Shown piece after piece: positions 15,663 through 24,230 of a stretch of DNA of 45,878 nt. Both the position numbers and the translations under genes were made by a program. Position 1 is the stretch's first letter; each line of letters opens with the position of its first letter. The DNA is taken from contig CAYJEM010000006.1 in assembly GCA_964369175.1 (NCBI GenBank), positions 1 to 45,878 on the forward strand, in the 5' to 3' direction. This DNA is from Tannockella sp964369175. GTDB lineage: Bacteria; Bacillota_I; Bacilli_A; Erysipelotrichales; Coprobacillaceae. Below the pieces are notes generated by a model that saw nothing but the letters and a program-made list of their open reading frames with translations, had not been told where the DNA came from and did not search any database.

Positions 15663-16051
15663 AATTTTTGAATTATGTCATCAATATATTCACTTACTGA
15701 TATGTTTTTTGTACCAGCAATTTTGACAGTACATTTACTAATTGGTATTAGATATTTAACTGCATCACTACTTGCTATTGCTTGCGACATTTGCATTGAT
15801 ACTTCCCCATACATTGCATTAGGAACAATGAGTCCAATTGGTCCTATTATTATACTTGCATTTCTAGCATTATAACAAATTGCATTTTCTCCTGTTGCAA
15901 TAATATCTGCACCACCTTTTTTTAACGCAGCAGTGGCAAGTGCATTTGTTGCAACCCCTATAATTTTAACTTGACTATTTTTTTGTTTTATTGCTTCAAT
16001 GACTGCTTTACCAAGACCACCGCCTTGTCCATCGATTACGACTATTTCCAT
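15653..16051 (-). CDS. DUF3842 family protein
   Basis: 132 residues matching DUF3842, a small Rossmann-like protein family of unknown function. The glycine-rich start EIVVIDGQGGGLGKAVIEAI suggests nucleotide binding. A central ALKKGGADIIATGENAICYN and the segment IIIGPIGLIVPNAMYGEVS are family-typical. No signal or membrane segment is seen, so cytosolic. It starts 10 bp after def, with ribosome binding site GAGG, and the two are probably co-transcribed. The pairing with peptide deformylase gives no clear functional clue. Confidence 0.85.
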   Translation of the reverse strand: MEIVVIDGQGGGLGKAVIEAIKQKNSQVKIIGVATNALATAALKKGGADIIATGENAICYNARNASIIIGPIGLIVPNAMYGEVSMQMSQAIASSDAVKYLIPISKCTVKIAGTKNISVSEYIDDIIQKLDI

Positions 16052-16061
16052 ATCTTTTCCT

Positions 16062-16472
16062 CTATATTATGATACCGTTACAATGATCTATTTCATGTTG
16101 AATAATTTGTGCACTATAATCTACAAATGTTTTTATTCTTGTTTGAAACACTTCATTTTCATAGCGCACTTTTATCTTTTTATAACGTGTACATGCCCTT
16201 TCTCCTTCATGTGAGAGACAACTCTCTGTTGTTTGATAGCTTTCTTTTTTATCAATAATTTCTGGATTCAGCATTATTCTAGCTACACCATTATCATTAA
16301 TAATAATTGCTCTTTTACTAACACCTATCATATTTGCAGCCAAACCAACACAACGGTTATAGTGGTGTTGTAAGGTATCTTTTAAATCTTGGATCAGATA
16401 ACTATCTTCCTTTGTCATTATAGTTGAAGGAATTTGTAGAAAATCTACATCTTTTACTATTTGTCTTATCAT
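16062..16472 (-). CDS. def: Peptide deformylase-like protein
   Basis: Removes the formyl group from nascent N-formylmethionyl proteins. 136 residues, shorter than the usual 150-200. The three motifs are present but altered. Motif 1 is VGLAANMIG (usual GLAAxQxG, the Gln replaced by Met). Motif 2 is ESCLSHEG (usual EGCLS, so Gly is Ser; the metal ligand Cys is kept). Motif 3 is QHEIDHCNG (usual HExxH with L; both His and the catalytic Glu are kept). Metal ligands and catalytic base are intact, so activity is plausible, but it may be a second, specialised deformylase. Ribosome binding site TGGAGG. Confidence 0.85.
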   Translation of the reverse strand: MIRQIVKDVDFLQIPSTIMTKEDSYLIQDLKDTLQHHYNRCVGLAANMIGVSKRAIIINDNGVARIMLNPEIIDKKESYQTTESCLSHEGERACTRYKKIKVRYENEVFQTRIKTFVDYSAQIIQHEIDHCNGIII

Positions 16473-16498
16473 TGTATACCTCCAAATCTATTGTACAA

Positions 16499-16528
16499 AA
16501 AAAGTAGATAAAAATCTATCTACTTTTT
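16499..16528 (-). terminator. Terminator of the histidine kinase gene
   Basis: AAAAAGTAGATA (16499-16510) pairs with TATCTACTTTTT (16517-16528), followed by T on the minus strand. The stop codon of the kinase lies in the hairpin. Confidence 0.85.
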
Positions 16529-17838
16529 GAAATAACAAAACATACACCATTATCATAATTCTTTGCTTGCACATTATAACCGTATACCTCAACAGTCTTT
16601 GCTACAATTGACAGGCCAAGTCCAAATTGACCTTTAACGCCCTTACGATATGGTTTAAATAATTCATCTATACACTCTTCATCAATTGCAGGACCGTCAT
16701 TGAAAATTTCTAAATGATCTGCTTTTAATGAAATAATAATTTTATTATTTACATAGCGATATGCATTTTCAATAATGTTTTCTATACATATACGCCAATG
16801 TTCCATTTCACCAACAAATGTTATATCTTCAAGCAAAAGTTCAATTTCGATTGACGGATGCATTGTTTTCATCTGTTTCATTAAATGCTCAATAATATCC
16901 TTCATATTTACAACTTCATCATGAATATCTTCCTTAATATATTCTAAACGATTTAGATATAATAAACTCTTTACTTTCTTTTCTAAGCGATCAGCATTTT
17001 CAAAAATAACATCCATTGAGGCTTCAACACTTTCATATGGATAAATACCGTCTTTTATGCTTTCACTATATGTTTTAATAAGTGCTATTGGTGTTTTTAA
17101 GTCATGTGAAATGTTATGTATCATTTCCTCTTTTGTTTGATTTTGACTTTGTAGCTCTTCATCCATTAATACAACACTATTAGCTAGAATTCCAATTTCA
17201 TCGTTACGTTTTACATGTAATGGTTTACGAGTATCTGTTTTAATACCATCAATGTATCCACGAATTGATTGTAATGGCTTAATTAGACTACTCACCCAAA
17301 TAAAGACAATTAGGCAAAGAATTACAAAGGCGATATAGAAAATATAAATAATTTCTTGTTGCAGCGATGCAACAAGGTCATATGAATAATCACTATATAT
17401 ATATGATATTAAATATTGACCAGCCTCAGTTGTTGGGATTATCTTATAGTACATTAGTTCCCCTTGAAAGTAACCTTTTCCTTGAATATACTCGCCACCA
17501 TCTTGTTGAATCTTATGCAAATCACTATCTACCATACTAAATAACTCCGTGAAATTTTCACGTGTTACTCCTGGTAAAATATTTGCAGTATCATTTTGAG
17601 CTTGATAGTTCATATGATAAATTTGCTGTTCACGATTTATTGGAGAAAAAATTAATTGATGTTCTAAATAGTTATTTTGTGCATCTCCTAGAACATCGTA
17701 CATTTGTTTATCAATGATTTGACTTAAATTGTAGTTAATTGTTGGTATCAATACAATTAAGATAAGTAGCAATACACTACCAAATAAAATAACTAGTTGT
17801 TTTTGCAAGGAAAAGTTTTTAAGTGAAAATTTTTTCAT
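16516..17838 (-). CDS. Sensor histidine kinase (OmpR-type two-component system)
   Basis: 440 residues. Layout: membrane helix at about 14-34, an extracellular sensor of about 130 residues, a second helix at about 161-183, a HAMP linker (KPLQSIRGYIDGIK), a HisKA domain with the phosphoaccepting H245 in HNISHDLKTP, and an ATPase domain with N-box ENIIENAYRY and a glycine box GQFGLGLSIVAKTVEVYG. The G1 box is weakly conserved (IFNDGPAID). It overlaps the response regulator stop by one base (TAATG), so the two are translationally coupled. The signal is unknown. Position next to glmM and cdaA does not by itself show an envelope role. Confidence 0.92.
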   Translation of the reverse strand: MKKFSLKNFSLQKQLVILFGSVLLLILIVLIPTINYNLSQIIDKQMYDVLGDAQNNYLEHQLIFSPINREQQIYHMNYQAQNDTANILPGVTRENFTELFSMVDSDLHKIQQDGGEYIQGKGYFQGELMYYKIIPTTEAGQYLISYIYSDYSYDLVASLQQEIIYIFYIAFVILCLIVFIWVSSLIKPLQSIRGYIDGIKTDTRKPLHVKRNDEIGILANSVVLMDEELQSQNQTKEEMIHNISHDLKTPIALIKTYSESIKDGIYPYESVEASMDVIFENADRLEKKVKSLLYLNRLEYIKEDIHDEVVNMKDIIEHLMKQMKTMHPSIEIELLLEDITFVGEMEHWRICIENIIENAYRYVNNKIIISLKADHLEIFNDGPAIDEECIDELFKPYRKGVKGQFGLGLSIVAKTVEVYGYNVQAKNYDNGVCFVISKSR

Positions 17839-18491
17839 TAGTCTAAACGATAACCAAATCCATAAATTGTACGGACATTGATTTCTGGCATTTTCTTACG
17901 TAATCGACGCAAAGTATCATCAACAACACGATCACTACCAAAGTAATTTTCATCCCATACTTTCGTAAGTACTTGCTCTCTAGAAATAGCAAGTCCACGA
18001 TTTGTTATAAAATATACTAATAAGTCATATTCTTTGGTTGTAAGCACAACTTCTTTATCATGATTAAATACACGACGTTTCTCTAAATCAATATCATATC
18101 CATCCATACTAACTTTTGTTGGATCATCATATGAACGTTTTAATAAGTTATTAATTCGTAAAACTACTTCCTTGATATTAAATGGTTTTGTAATATAATC
18201 ATCTGAACCTTTTTCTAATCCAATTATACGGTCAAATTCTTGATCTCTTGCCGACATAAAGATAATTGGCATTTTTGGTTTTGAAGCCTTAACCTCTTGG
18301 AAAAGCTCAAACCCACTTGCTCTATCTAACATAATGTCAATTAACCATAAATGTACATCATCATTTTTGTGCAATAATGCTTCATCATACGTATAAAAAG
18401 AATACACTGAATGTCCTTCCTTTTCTAAATATGCTCTTACTAAGTCATTTAAATTTTTTTCATCGTCAATAATATTAATTTTAAATTGCAT
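17838..18491 (-). CDS. OmpR/PhoB-family response regulator
   Basis: 217 residues. A receiver domain has acidic residues D9/D10, the phosphoacceptor D52 in WLIDIMLD, Ser in FMSARD, and Lys in ITKPF. A C-terminal winged-helix DNA-binding domain follows (LTTKEYDLLVYF, then VWDENYFGSDRVVDDTLRRLRKK and the wing TIYGFGYRLD at the very end). Partner of the downstream kinase. Ribosome binding site GAGGTG. The upstream hairpin at 18521-18545 separates it from glmM, so read-through may contribute to expression. Confidence 0.94.
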   Translation of the reverse strand: MQFKINIIDDEKNLNDLVRAYLEKEGHSVYSFYTYDEALLHKNDDVHLWLIDIMLDRASGFELFQEVKASKPKMPIIFMSARDQEFDRIIGLEKGSDDYITKPFNIKEVVLRINNLLKRSYDDPTKVSMDGYDIDLEKRRVFNHDKEVVLTTKEYDLLVYFITNRGLAISREQVLTKVWDENYFGSDRVVDDTLRRLRKKMPEINVRTIYGFGYRLD

Positions 18492-18520
18492 AATTTCACC
18501 TCGATTTTATCATATATAAA

Positions 18521-18545
18521 ATATTGCCATATTCTATGGCAATAT
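18521..18545 (-). terminator. Terminator after glmM
   Basis: A 10-bp perfect stem, ATATTGCCAT (18521-18530) with ATGGCAATAT (18536-18545), is followed by TTTTAT on the minus strand. The short T-run suggests incomplete termination before the two-component genes. Confidence 0.6.
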
Positions 18546-18559
18546 AATGTGAAAATTTG

Positions 18560-19918
18560 TTATCTTTCGACAACGTGTCCCTGTTCTCTAATTTTATCAA
18601 CTATTGCCATAACATAATTATAGCATTCTTCATCCGTTTTGGCTTCTACCATAACTCGAATAAGTGGTTCAGTTCCACTTTCACGCACTAATACACGACC
18701 ATTTCCAGCTAGTTTTTCTTCAATTTCTGAAATCAACTTTACAACTTCGCTATCATTTTGAGCTGCAGCTTTATCCCCGACAACAACATTTTTCATTAAC
18801 TGCGGAAATATCTCTAGGTCTTCTAGTAATTGTGCTAACGATTTTTTGGCTTCAACAACAGCTTCCATTATTTTAATAGATGTTAAGATACCATCTCCAG
18901 TTGTTGCATGCTTAGCAAAAATAATATGACCTGATTGTTCACCACCAATTGAAAAGTTGTTTTTAACAATACTCTCATTTACATATTTATCTCCAACAGC
19001 AGTTTTATCATAAGCGATTCCTTCACGATCAAAAGCTTTATATAACCCAAGATTTGCCATTATTGTTGTCACTACTGTATTTTTTTCAAGTTCTCCATGT
19101 TCTTTCAAATGTTTTCCACATACATATAAAATACCATCACCATCGACAACTCTTCCAAATTCATCAACAGCAATACAACGATCTGCATCACCATCATAAG
19201 CAAACCCGATATCTAAGTTATTTTCACGTACATACTCTTGCAAAACTTCAATATGTGTTGAACCACAATTTGTATTTATATTTGTTCCATTTGGCGTATT
19301 ATTAATTACATATGTTTTAGCACCCAATGCATCAAATACACTCTTAGCAATTGCACTACTTGCACCATTTGAACAATCTAATCCTACACGGAAATCTTTA
19401 AATGCACGAGTTGGAATTGACATAAGATATCCAATATAGCGATTTCTACCCATTGAATAATCAACAGTGCATCCAATAGCATCTTTTGTTGCATATGGCA
19501 ATTCTTCAATTTCACCATCAATATATGATTCTATTTGATTTTCTATATCACTGCTCATTTTATGACCATTGCTATCAATAATTTTTATTCCATTATCAAA
19601 ATATGGATTATGCGATGCTGAAATCATAATTCCGCAATCGAATCCTTCACTACGTACAATGTATGCCACTGACGGTGTTGGTGAAACATGTAATAAATAA
19701 GCATCCGCTCCACTGGCAGTAAGTCCAGCAACCAAAGAATATTCAAACATATATGAACTTCTACGGGTATCTTTTCCTATTACTACTTTTGCTTTTTTAT
19801 CACGATGTACACGATTAAAATACCACCCCAGATATCTACCTACTTTATATGCATGCTCCACTGTTAAGTTGACATTAGCTTCTCCACGGAAACCATCTGT
19901 TCCAAAATATTTTCCCAT
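18560..19918 (-). CDS. glmM: Phosphoglucosamine mutase
   Basis: Converts glucosamine 6-phosphate to glucosamine 1-phosphate for UDP-GlcNAc and hence peptidoglycan synthesis. 452 residues, the usual length. Visible motifs: N-terminal GKYFGTDGFRGEAN, the phosphoserine loop GIMISASHNPYFDNGIKI, the Mg2+ loop DGDADRCIAVDE, the sugar-binding GGEQSGHIIF, and the phosphate-binding RESGTEPLIRVMVEA. It follows cdaR by 9 bp in the classical cdaA-cdaR-glmM operon, in which GlmM is known to bind and inhibit CdaA. Ribosome binding site TAGGAG. Confidence 0.98.
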   Translation of the reverse strand: MGKYFGTDGFRGEANVNLTVEHAYKVGRYLGWYFNRVHRDKKAKVVIGKDTRRSSYMFEYSLVAGLTASGADAYLLHVSPTPSVAYIVRSEGFDCGIMISASHNPYFDNGIKIIDSNGHKMSSDIENQIESYIDGEIEELPYATKDAIGCTVDYSMGRNRYIGYLMSIPTRAFKDFRVGLDCSNGASSAIAKSVFDALGAKTYVINNTPNGTNINTNCGSTHIEVLQEYVRENNLDIGFAYDGDADRCIAVDEFGRVVDGDGILYVCGKHLKEHGELEKNTVVTTIMANLGLYKAFDREGIAYDKTAVGDKYVNESIVKNNFSIGGEQSGHIIFAKHATTGDGILTSIKIMEAVVEAKKSLAQLLEDLEIFPQLMKNVVVGDKAAAQNDSEVVKLISEIEEKLAGNGRVLVRESGTEPLIRVMVEAKTDEECYNYVMAIVDKIREQGHVVER

Positions 19919-19927
19919 ATTTATCTC

Positions 19928-21325
19928 CTAATTTATTGTAATTGTTATATCTTTACTACTTACTATCTCAATTGTAACATACTTGTTTTCAGTTGTTACA
20001 ACAATTGGTAATGTATATTCACCCGGAGCAAGTCCAGTAATATCAACCGTTGCCTTAATATTATTACTTCCAAGACTCGCGATAACTGACTCGGCACCTT
20101 TGACCTTTACCGTTGCAGTTCCATCATATACTATTGATGATGAATTGTCACTATTTACTTGCATGATAGAAATTCCTTCGATGGTTTTTTCAAAAATAGG
20201 TTCAACACTTACACTTGCATTTACTTGCGTGATACTCATCTTATTAATTCCTTCTACTTGAGCTAATAAAATATTATTGACCGTAATCGTGCTGCTAATT
20301 CCTTCTACTGGAACTTCTACATATATTTCATCTATTTTATTAAGTGCTGATTCATCTCCAAAAATAGTCACTTCATTAGCGCTTAATTGAATATCTTTTA
20401 TAGCTAATCCACTTTCTACATCACCCACTTTTAAACTAATAATTGGCACTGTTTTACTAAATGAAGAAACACTACAATTTACTTCTGCACTTGTTGGATT
20501 TATTTCTACATCTAAAATATTTCCAGCTGCATCGCTAGCAACTATTTGGGCGTCTTGTGTAAATGACTTTGTTACATTTGCGACATCTATTACAGCCTCA
20601 ACTTTACTTATTCTAGAAATAACATCTGCTGAACCTTTTACCTCTACTGTCTCAGTTGATAACTTTCCAACAGACACTGAGTATTCTTGGTTCATTTGGT
20701 CTTCATTTATAAATCTATGAGTTAGCGGGAATGTTTGTGTTGCTTTGGCTGATAATTCTACTTGTGTTGTACTTTGGACAACAACAACTTCCAAATTTTC
20801 AGGATAATTAACCGCTTGTAGTTCAACAGTATACACTCCTTGAGATAATGTAGAAACATCTAATGATACATAAAAATCAGTAGAGTTCTTAGTTGAGTAA
20901 ATGTCTAATGCTGATCCTACCAAGATTACATCAACACTATCGGGTGCCCCAGTGATTACATAATCCTTTGGTAACCCTTCAACAACAACTGGTACATCAT
21001 CAACACGGTCTCCACTTGTTGGAACGGATAAAATATTACTTACAGAGCCACCATTTAATATAAACACTGCAATAATTGTAATTGTTAACGATATAAACTT
21101 TAACATCTTTTTAGATGCTAACATCCTATCTAAACTTACATTAAGGATATTTAATGCATTTGCAAGACCTGTGAAGAATGAAACATATACTACATTATCA
21201 TCCTTTGACTTTATTTCCTGTTCTTTAGATTGTTTATTATCGTTTGTTTCTTTATTGATAAATTTCAAAAATATATCTGTCGTTGATGCTTTACGATTTT
21301 CTTTATTTTGAGTTTTTTTAGGCAT
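19928..21325 (-). CDS. cdaR: YbbR-domain regulator of diadenylate cyclase
   Basis: 465 residues. A cytosolic Lys/Glu-rich N-terminal tail of about 75 residues is followed by one membrane helix (KFISLTITIIAVFIL), then an extracellular region made of several YbbR repeats (about four, each with a 'V.V.G....I..I' pattern). CdaR is known to control CdaA activity in related bacteria. ATG at 21323-21325 is chosen: GGGGG lies about 10 bases upstream and it overlaps the cdaA stop by 8 bp. The frame is open to 21370, but those residues would lie inside cdaA. The long charged cytosolic tail is larger than in Bacillus-type CdaR as I recall it. Confidence 0.92.
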   Translation of the reverse strand: MPKKTQNKENRKASTTDIFLKFINKETNDNKQSKEQEIKSKDDNVVYVSFFTGLANALNILNVSLDRMLASKKMLKFISLTITIIAVFILNGGSVSNILSVPTSGDRVDDVPVVVEGLPKDYVITGAPDSVDVILVGSALDIYSTKNSTDFYVSLDVSTLSQGVYTVELQAVNYPENLEVVVVQSTTQVELSAKATQTFPLTHRFINEDQMNQEYSVSVGKLSTETVEVKGSADVISRISKVEAVIDVANVTKSFTQDAQIVASDAAGNILDVEINPTSAEVNCSVSSFSKTVPIISLKVGDVESGLAIKDIQLSANEVTIFGDESALNKIDEIYVEVPVEGISSTITVNNILLAQVEGINKMSITQVNASVSVEPIFEKTIEGISIMQVNSDNSSSIVYDGTATVKVKGAESVIASLGSNNIKATVDITGLAPGEYTLPIVVTTENKYVTIEIVSSKDITITIN

Positions 21326-22109
21326 TTGTACTTTCCCCCTTATTTGACAACCATCCAAGTTCCTGGACAAGGCTAGCTTTTAGTTCTTTTCGAGGGATTT
21401 TTCTTAGTTCACCATTACTTGCATAAGAAATAGTACCAGTTTCTTCTGAGACTACAACTGTTAAAGAATCGCTTATTTCACTAATACCTAAAGCTGCACG
21501 GTGTCTAGCTCCATATAATGGACTTAGTTCTTTGGTACTTGGCGGATAGAAAGCAGCTGCACAAATAATCTTGTCTCCTTTGATAATGACTGCGCCATCA
21601 TGAAGCGGTGTCCCTTCCCAAAATATTGTACGTAGCAATTCACTTTTAATGTCACTATCTATCTTAGTACCGGTATTTATATAATCAACTAACGATTGAC
21701 TTCTTTCAAATGTAATTAATGCACCAATTTGTTTTTCTGAAAGAATAGTAATTGCATCAACAAGTTCATCAATTAAGCGTACTTTTTCATCAACCGATAA
21801 GTCATCAAGTTGATATTTTAATTTGGTTTGTCCTAACTTTTCAAGGGTTGATCGAATTTCTGGTTGAAAGACAATAATAACCCCAACAAATCCCCACATC
21901 AAAATTGCATCAACAATATAATCACTTGTTGCTAGCCCAAAGGTACTAGTAATCAATTTTATAAACAATATAAATAGTACTCCTTTAAATAATTGAAGAG
22001 TACGCATATTTTTTCGAATCATAGCGAGTATTAAATATAATGTAAACCAAACTAATGCAATATCTCCAATTGTTCGAAGTACATTTAAAATAAGTGTTAT
22101 ATCAATCAT
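21318..22109 (-). CDS. cdaA: Diadenylate cyclase CdaA
   Basis: Makes the second messenger c-di-AMP from two ATP at the membrane. 263 residues: about three N-terminal membrane helices (to residue 80), a short linker, then the DisA_N cyclase domain with LHDGAVIIKGD (DGA motif) and ARHRAALGIS (RHR motif), both intact, followed by VVSEETGTIS. ATG at 22107-22109 is chosen since GGTGGAGG precedes it by 5 bases; the frame extends to 22136 without a better site. First gene of cdaA-cdaR-glmM. A TGG-TATAAT extended -10 at 22135-22143 probably drives it, leaving a very short leader. Confidence 0.97.
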   Translation of the reverse strand: MIDITLILNVLRTIGDIALVWFTLYLILAMIRKNMRTLQLFKGVLFILFIKLITSTFGLATSDYIVDAILMWGFVGVIIVFQPEIRSTLEKLGQTKLKYQLDDLSVDEKVRLIDELVDAITILSEKQIGALITFERSQSLVDYINTGTKIDSDIKSELLRTIFWEGTPLHDGAVIIKGDKIICAAAFYPPSTKELSPLYGARHRAALGISEISDSLTVVVSEETGTISYASNGELRKIPRKELKASLVQELGWLSNKGESTNA

Positions 22110-22134
22110 TGTATCCTCCACCTTTCTAGGGTCC

Positions 22135-22143
22135 ATTATACCA
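22135..22143 (-). promoter_or_regulatory. cdaA operon promoter (extended -10)
   Basis: TGG followed by TATAAT on the minus strand, 25 bases before the cdaA start. No convincing -35 is seen; extended -10 promoters tolerate this. Confidence 0.5.
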
Positions 22144-22207
22144 TTTTTTACTTAAAAATAAAAAGATTTTTAGATAGCTACTTTATGACATCTTTGATAG
22201 AAATATA

Positions 22208-22235
22208 TTGAAAATTAAAAAAAAAGTCGTATTAT
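22208..22235 (+). promoter_or_regulatory. pduL promoter
   Basis: TTGAAA (22208-22213), a 16-base A-rich spacer and TATTAT (22230-22235) on the plus strand. Confidence 0.6.
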
Positions 22236-22252
22236 TAAATAGAGGACATATT

Positions 22253-22295
22253 TAGGAAAGGAAAGGTATACAATATAGTATACAAATTGTAAAAC
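22253..22295 (+). promoter_or_regulatory. pduL leader with palindrome between ribosome binding site and start codon
   Basis: A purine-rich AGGAAAGGAAAGG (22253-22265) is the only Shine-Dalgarno-like sequence, but it ends 30 bases before the ATG at 22296. Between them lies the perfect palindrome GTATACaatataGTATAC (22266-22283). If it folds as a hairpin, the effective spacing falls to about 12 bases, nearer to normal. It could also be a repressor operator. Both readings are inference. Confidence 0.45.
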
Positions 22296-22868
22296 ATGAC
22301 AAAAGAAATTATTGTTGAAACATCTGCAAGACACGTGCATTTAACTCGTGAACATTTAGATGTATTATATGGTGAAGGCTATGAGCTGACAAACATTAAA
22401 AATTTATTACAACCTGGAGAATTTGCTTCAAATGAAAGAATTACTATTGTAGGTCCAAAAAATGAATTAAAAAATGTATTAATCCTTGGACCACTACGCC
22501 CAAAATCACAAGTTGAACTTTCTGCAAGTGATGCTAGAGCAATCGGTGTTAAGGCTCCAATCCGTCAATCTGGAGATGTAGCAGGATCTGCAAGTTGTAC
22601 ACTTGTTGGACCAAATGGTTCAGTAGAATTATGCGAAGGTGTAATTGTGGCTAAAAGACATATTCATATTATTCCTAGTGATGCTAAGGAACTAGGTGTT
22701 AATGACCAAGATGTTGTATCAGTTAAAATTGATTCAGAAGATCGTTCATTAATCTTTGGAGATGTTGTATGCCGTGTAAGTGAGAAATTTGCTACTGCTT
22801 TGCATATTGATACAGATGAATCAAATGCTGCTGGTGGAATGCCAACAAAATGCACAATTGTAAAATAA
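22296..22868 (+). CDS. pduL: Phosphate propanoyltransferase PduL
   Basis: Transfers an acyl group between CoA and phosphate (acetyl- or propionyl-CoA to the acyl phosphate), allowing ATP formation by an acyl kinase. 190 residues made of two similar barrels. Zinc-binding histidines are visible as RHVH (H13, H15) and KRHIH (H122, H124), with the conserved DARAIGVKAPIR and GSVEL segments. There is no N-terminal encapsulation peptide, and no microcompartment shell genes are nearby, so it is probably a cytosolic phosphotransacetylase. Transcribed alone with its own promoter and terminator; see the leader entry for its unusual ribosome binding site. Confidence 0.94.
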   Translation: MTKEIIVETSARHVHLTREHLDVLYGEGYELTNIKNLLQPGEFASNERITIVGPKNELKNVLILGPLRPKSQVELSASDARAIGVKAPIRQSGDVAGSASCTLVGPNGSVELCEGVIVAKRHIHIIPSDAKELGVNDQDVVSVKIDSEDRSLIFGDVVCRVSEKFATALHIDTDESNAAGGMPTKCTIVK

Positions 22869-22872
22869 ATTA

Positions 22873-22896
22873 AACAGACATGGCTCTGTTTTTTTT
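22873..22896 (+). terminator. pduL terminator
   Basis: AACAGA (22873-22878) pairs with TCTGTT (22885-22890), followed by eight T on the plus strand. Confidence 0.85.
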
Positions 22897-22902
22897 ATAG
22901 TA

Positions 22903-22978
22903 AAAAGGGATATTTAGAAGCCCCCCGAAAGTTGGATAATCCAATTAATAGGAGGCATGCTTCATATTTATCCCTTTT
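22903..22978 (-). terminator. Large imperfect hairpin after the aminopeptidase gene
   Basis: AAAAGGGATATTTAGAAGC (22903-22921) pairs with GCTTCATATTTATCCCTTTT (22959-22978) with small bulges. Inside are C-rich and GGAGGC arms and a TTGGAT/ATCCAA hairpin. Followed by TTTTTA on the minus strand, it could terminate the aminopeptidase gene, whose stop codon lies at its edge. Its inner CCCCCCGAAAGTTGGA resembles insertion-sequence termini, so it may be a relic of a small element. Confidence 0.5.
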
Positions 22979-24209
22979 AAAATACAAAATTTCCTTTTTT
23001 AAATACTGCAGTTGTAGAACCGTCATGACTAATACCTGTGATTTCCATATCTTCACTACCAAACATGAAATCTACATGCGTAATCGAATCGTTTGCTCCT
23101 GCTTCTTTCAATTCATCTTCACTCATTGTTGTACCACCTTTAACATTCATCGGATATGCTGCACCTAATGCTAAATGACATGATGCATTTTCATCAAATA
23201 ATGTATCATAGAATAAGATGTTACTATTTGAAATAGGTGAGTCATGACTAATTAGGGCAACTTCACCTAAATAACTACTACCTTCATCTAATTCTAATAG
23301 ATTCTTTAATGCTGCTTCATTTTCTTTGGCTTCGTAAGCAACAACTTTTCCATCTTTAAATGTTAATTTGAAGCCGTCAACAAGCTTCCCTTGGTAATTT
23401 AGTGGTTTAGTACTTACCACAGTACCATTGACTCCAGTTTTTAATGGCATTGAAAAAATCTCTTCTGTTGGCATATTTGGGTTAAAAATAACACCACTTG
23501 TAGAAACTTCACTACCACCTGCCCATACATGATTTGGGACTAAATCAACAATACAATCAGTGCCTAAACTATTTTTAAAATGCAAAGACTTAAAGTTATA
23601 TTCGTTCATTTTAGAACTACGACTATGTATTGTTTTGTTATGTTCTTGCCAATTATTAACAACATCATTTGTTTCATCTAAATAAATACTATCTAAGATT
23701 GCTTGCCAACATTTATCCATAGCTTGTTTTTCATCAAGTTCTGGGAACATCTTTTTAGCCCAATATGTATTTGGAATAGCAACTATACACCACTGCCCAT
23801 GGTTTGCCATTGTATAATTCTTAAATTTCTTAAATGCTTTTTGGCGTTCAATCATTACCGCTTGTAATGTTTCTGGGTCACACCCATCAAAAACTTCTGG
23901 AATGCTCGAATCAATATGTAAAAATGCACATTTTTGATCGACAACATATTGATAACGTTCAATCTGCCAGTTTGGTACTTCTTTTAATACATCTCTTTGA
24001 CAATGCTCCATATCTATACGTGATAGTAACTCATCATGGTATTGAACATGTACTTGCTTTGCACCAAGTTTATATGCAACTTTACTACACGCTCTAGCAA
24101 AATTAGCAGCATCGACTGGACTTGTAATAACAAGCACTTGGTCTTTTTGGATGTTTGCACCAACAGACACTGCTAAATGAGCATATTTTTCAATTATTAC
24201 ATTATTCAT
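22977..24209 (-). CDS. M29 family aminopeptidase (AmpS/PepS-like)
   Basis: A metal-dependent exopeptidase releasing N-terminal amino acids in the cytosol. 410 residues, the usual length. Family blocks: 'DQVLVITSPVDAANFARACS' near the N-terminus, GSEVSTSGVIFNPNMPTEE (first metal ligands), YLGEVALISHDSPIS, HLALGAAYP and ITHVDFMFGSEDM near the C-terminus, which supply the remaining His, Glu and Asp ligands. ATG at 24207-24209 is chosen: AAAGGAG lies 5 bases upstream, while the longer frame to 24233 has no site. It sits downstream of HU, after a terminator, with no promoter that I can name. Confidence 0.95.
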   Translation of the reverse strand: MNNVIIEKYAHLAVSVGANIQKDQVLVITSPVDAANFARACSKVAYKLGAKQVHVQYHDELLSRIDMEHCQRDVLKEVPNWQIERYQYVVDQKCAFLHIDSSIPEVFDGCDPETLQAVMIERQKAFKKFKNYTMANHGQWCIVAIPNTYWAKKMFPELDEKQAMDKCWQAILDSIYLDETNDVVNNWQEHNKTIHSRSSKMNEYNFKSLHFKNSLGTDCIVDLVPNHVWAGGSEVSTSGVIFNPNMPTEEIFSMPLKTGVNGTVVSTKPLNYQGKLVDGFKLTFKDGKVVAYEAKENEAALKNLLELDEGSSYLGEVALISHDSPISNSNILFYDTLFDENASCHLALGAAYPMNVKGGTTMSEDELKEAGANDSITHVDFMFGSEDMEITGISHDGSTTAVFKKGNFVF

Positions 24210-24230
24210 ATTATCTCCTTTTATATTAAA

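Noticed and set aside
22266..22283. The pduL palindrome as a transcription terminator
   Set aside because: No T-run follows it, and it sits between the ribosome binding site and the start codon.
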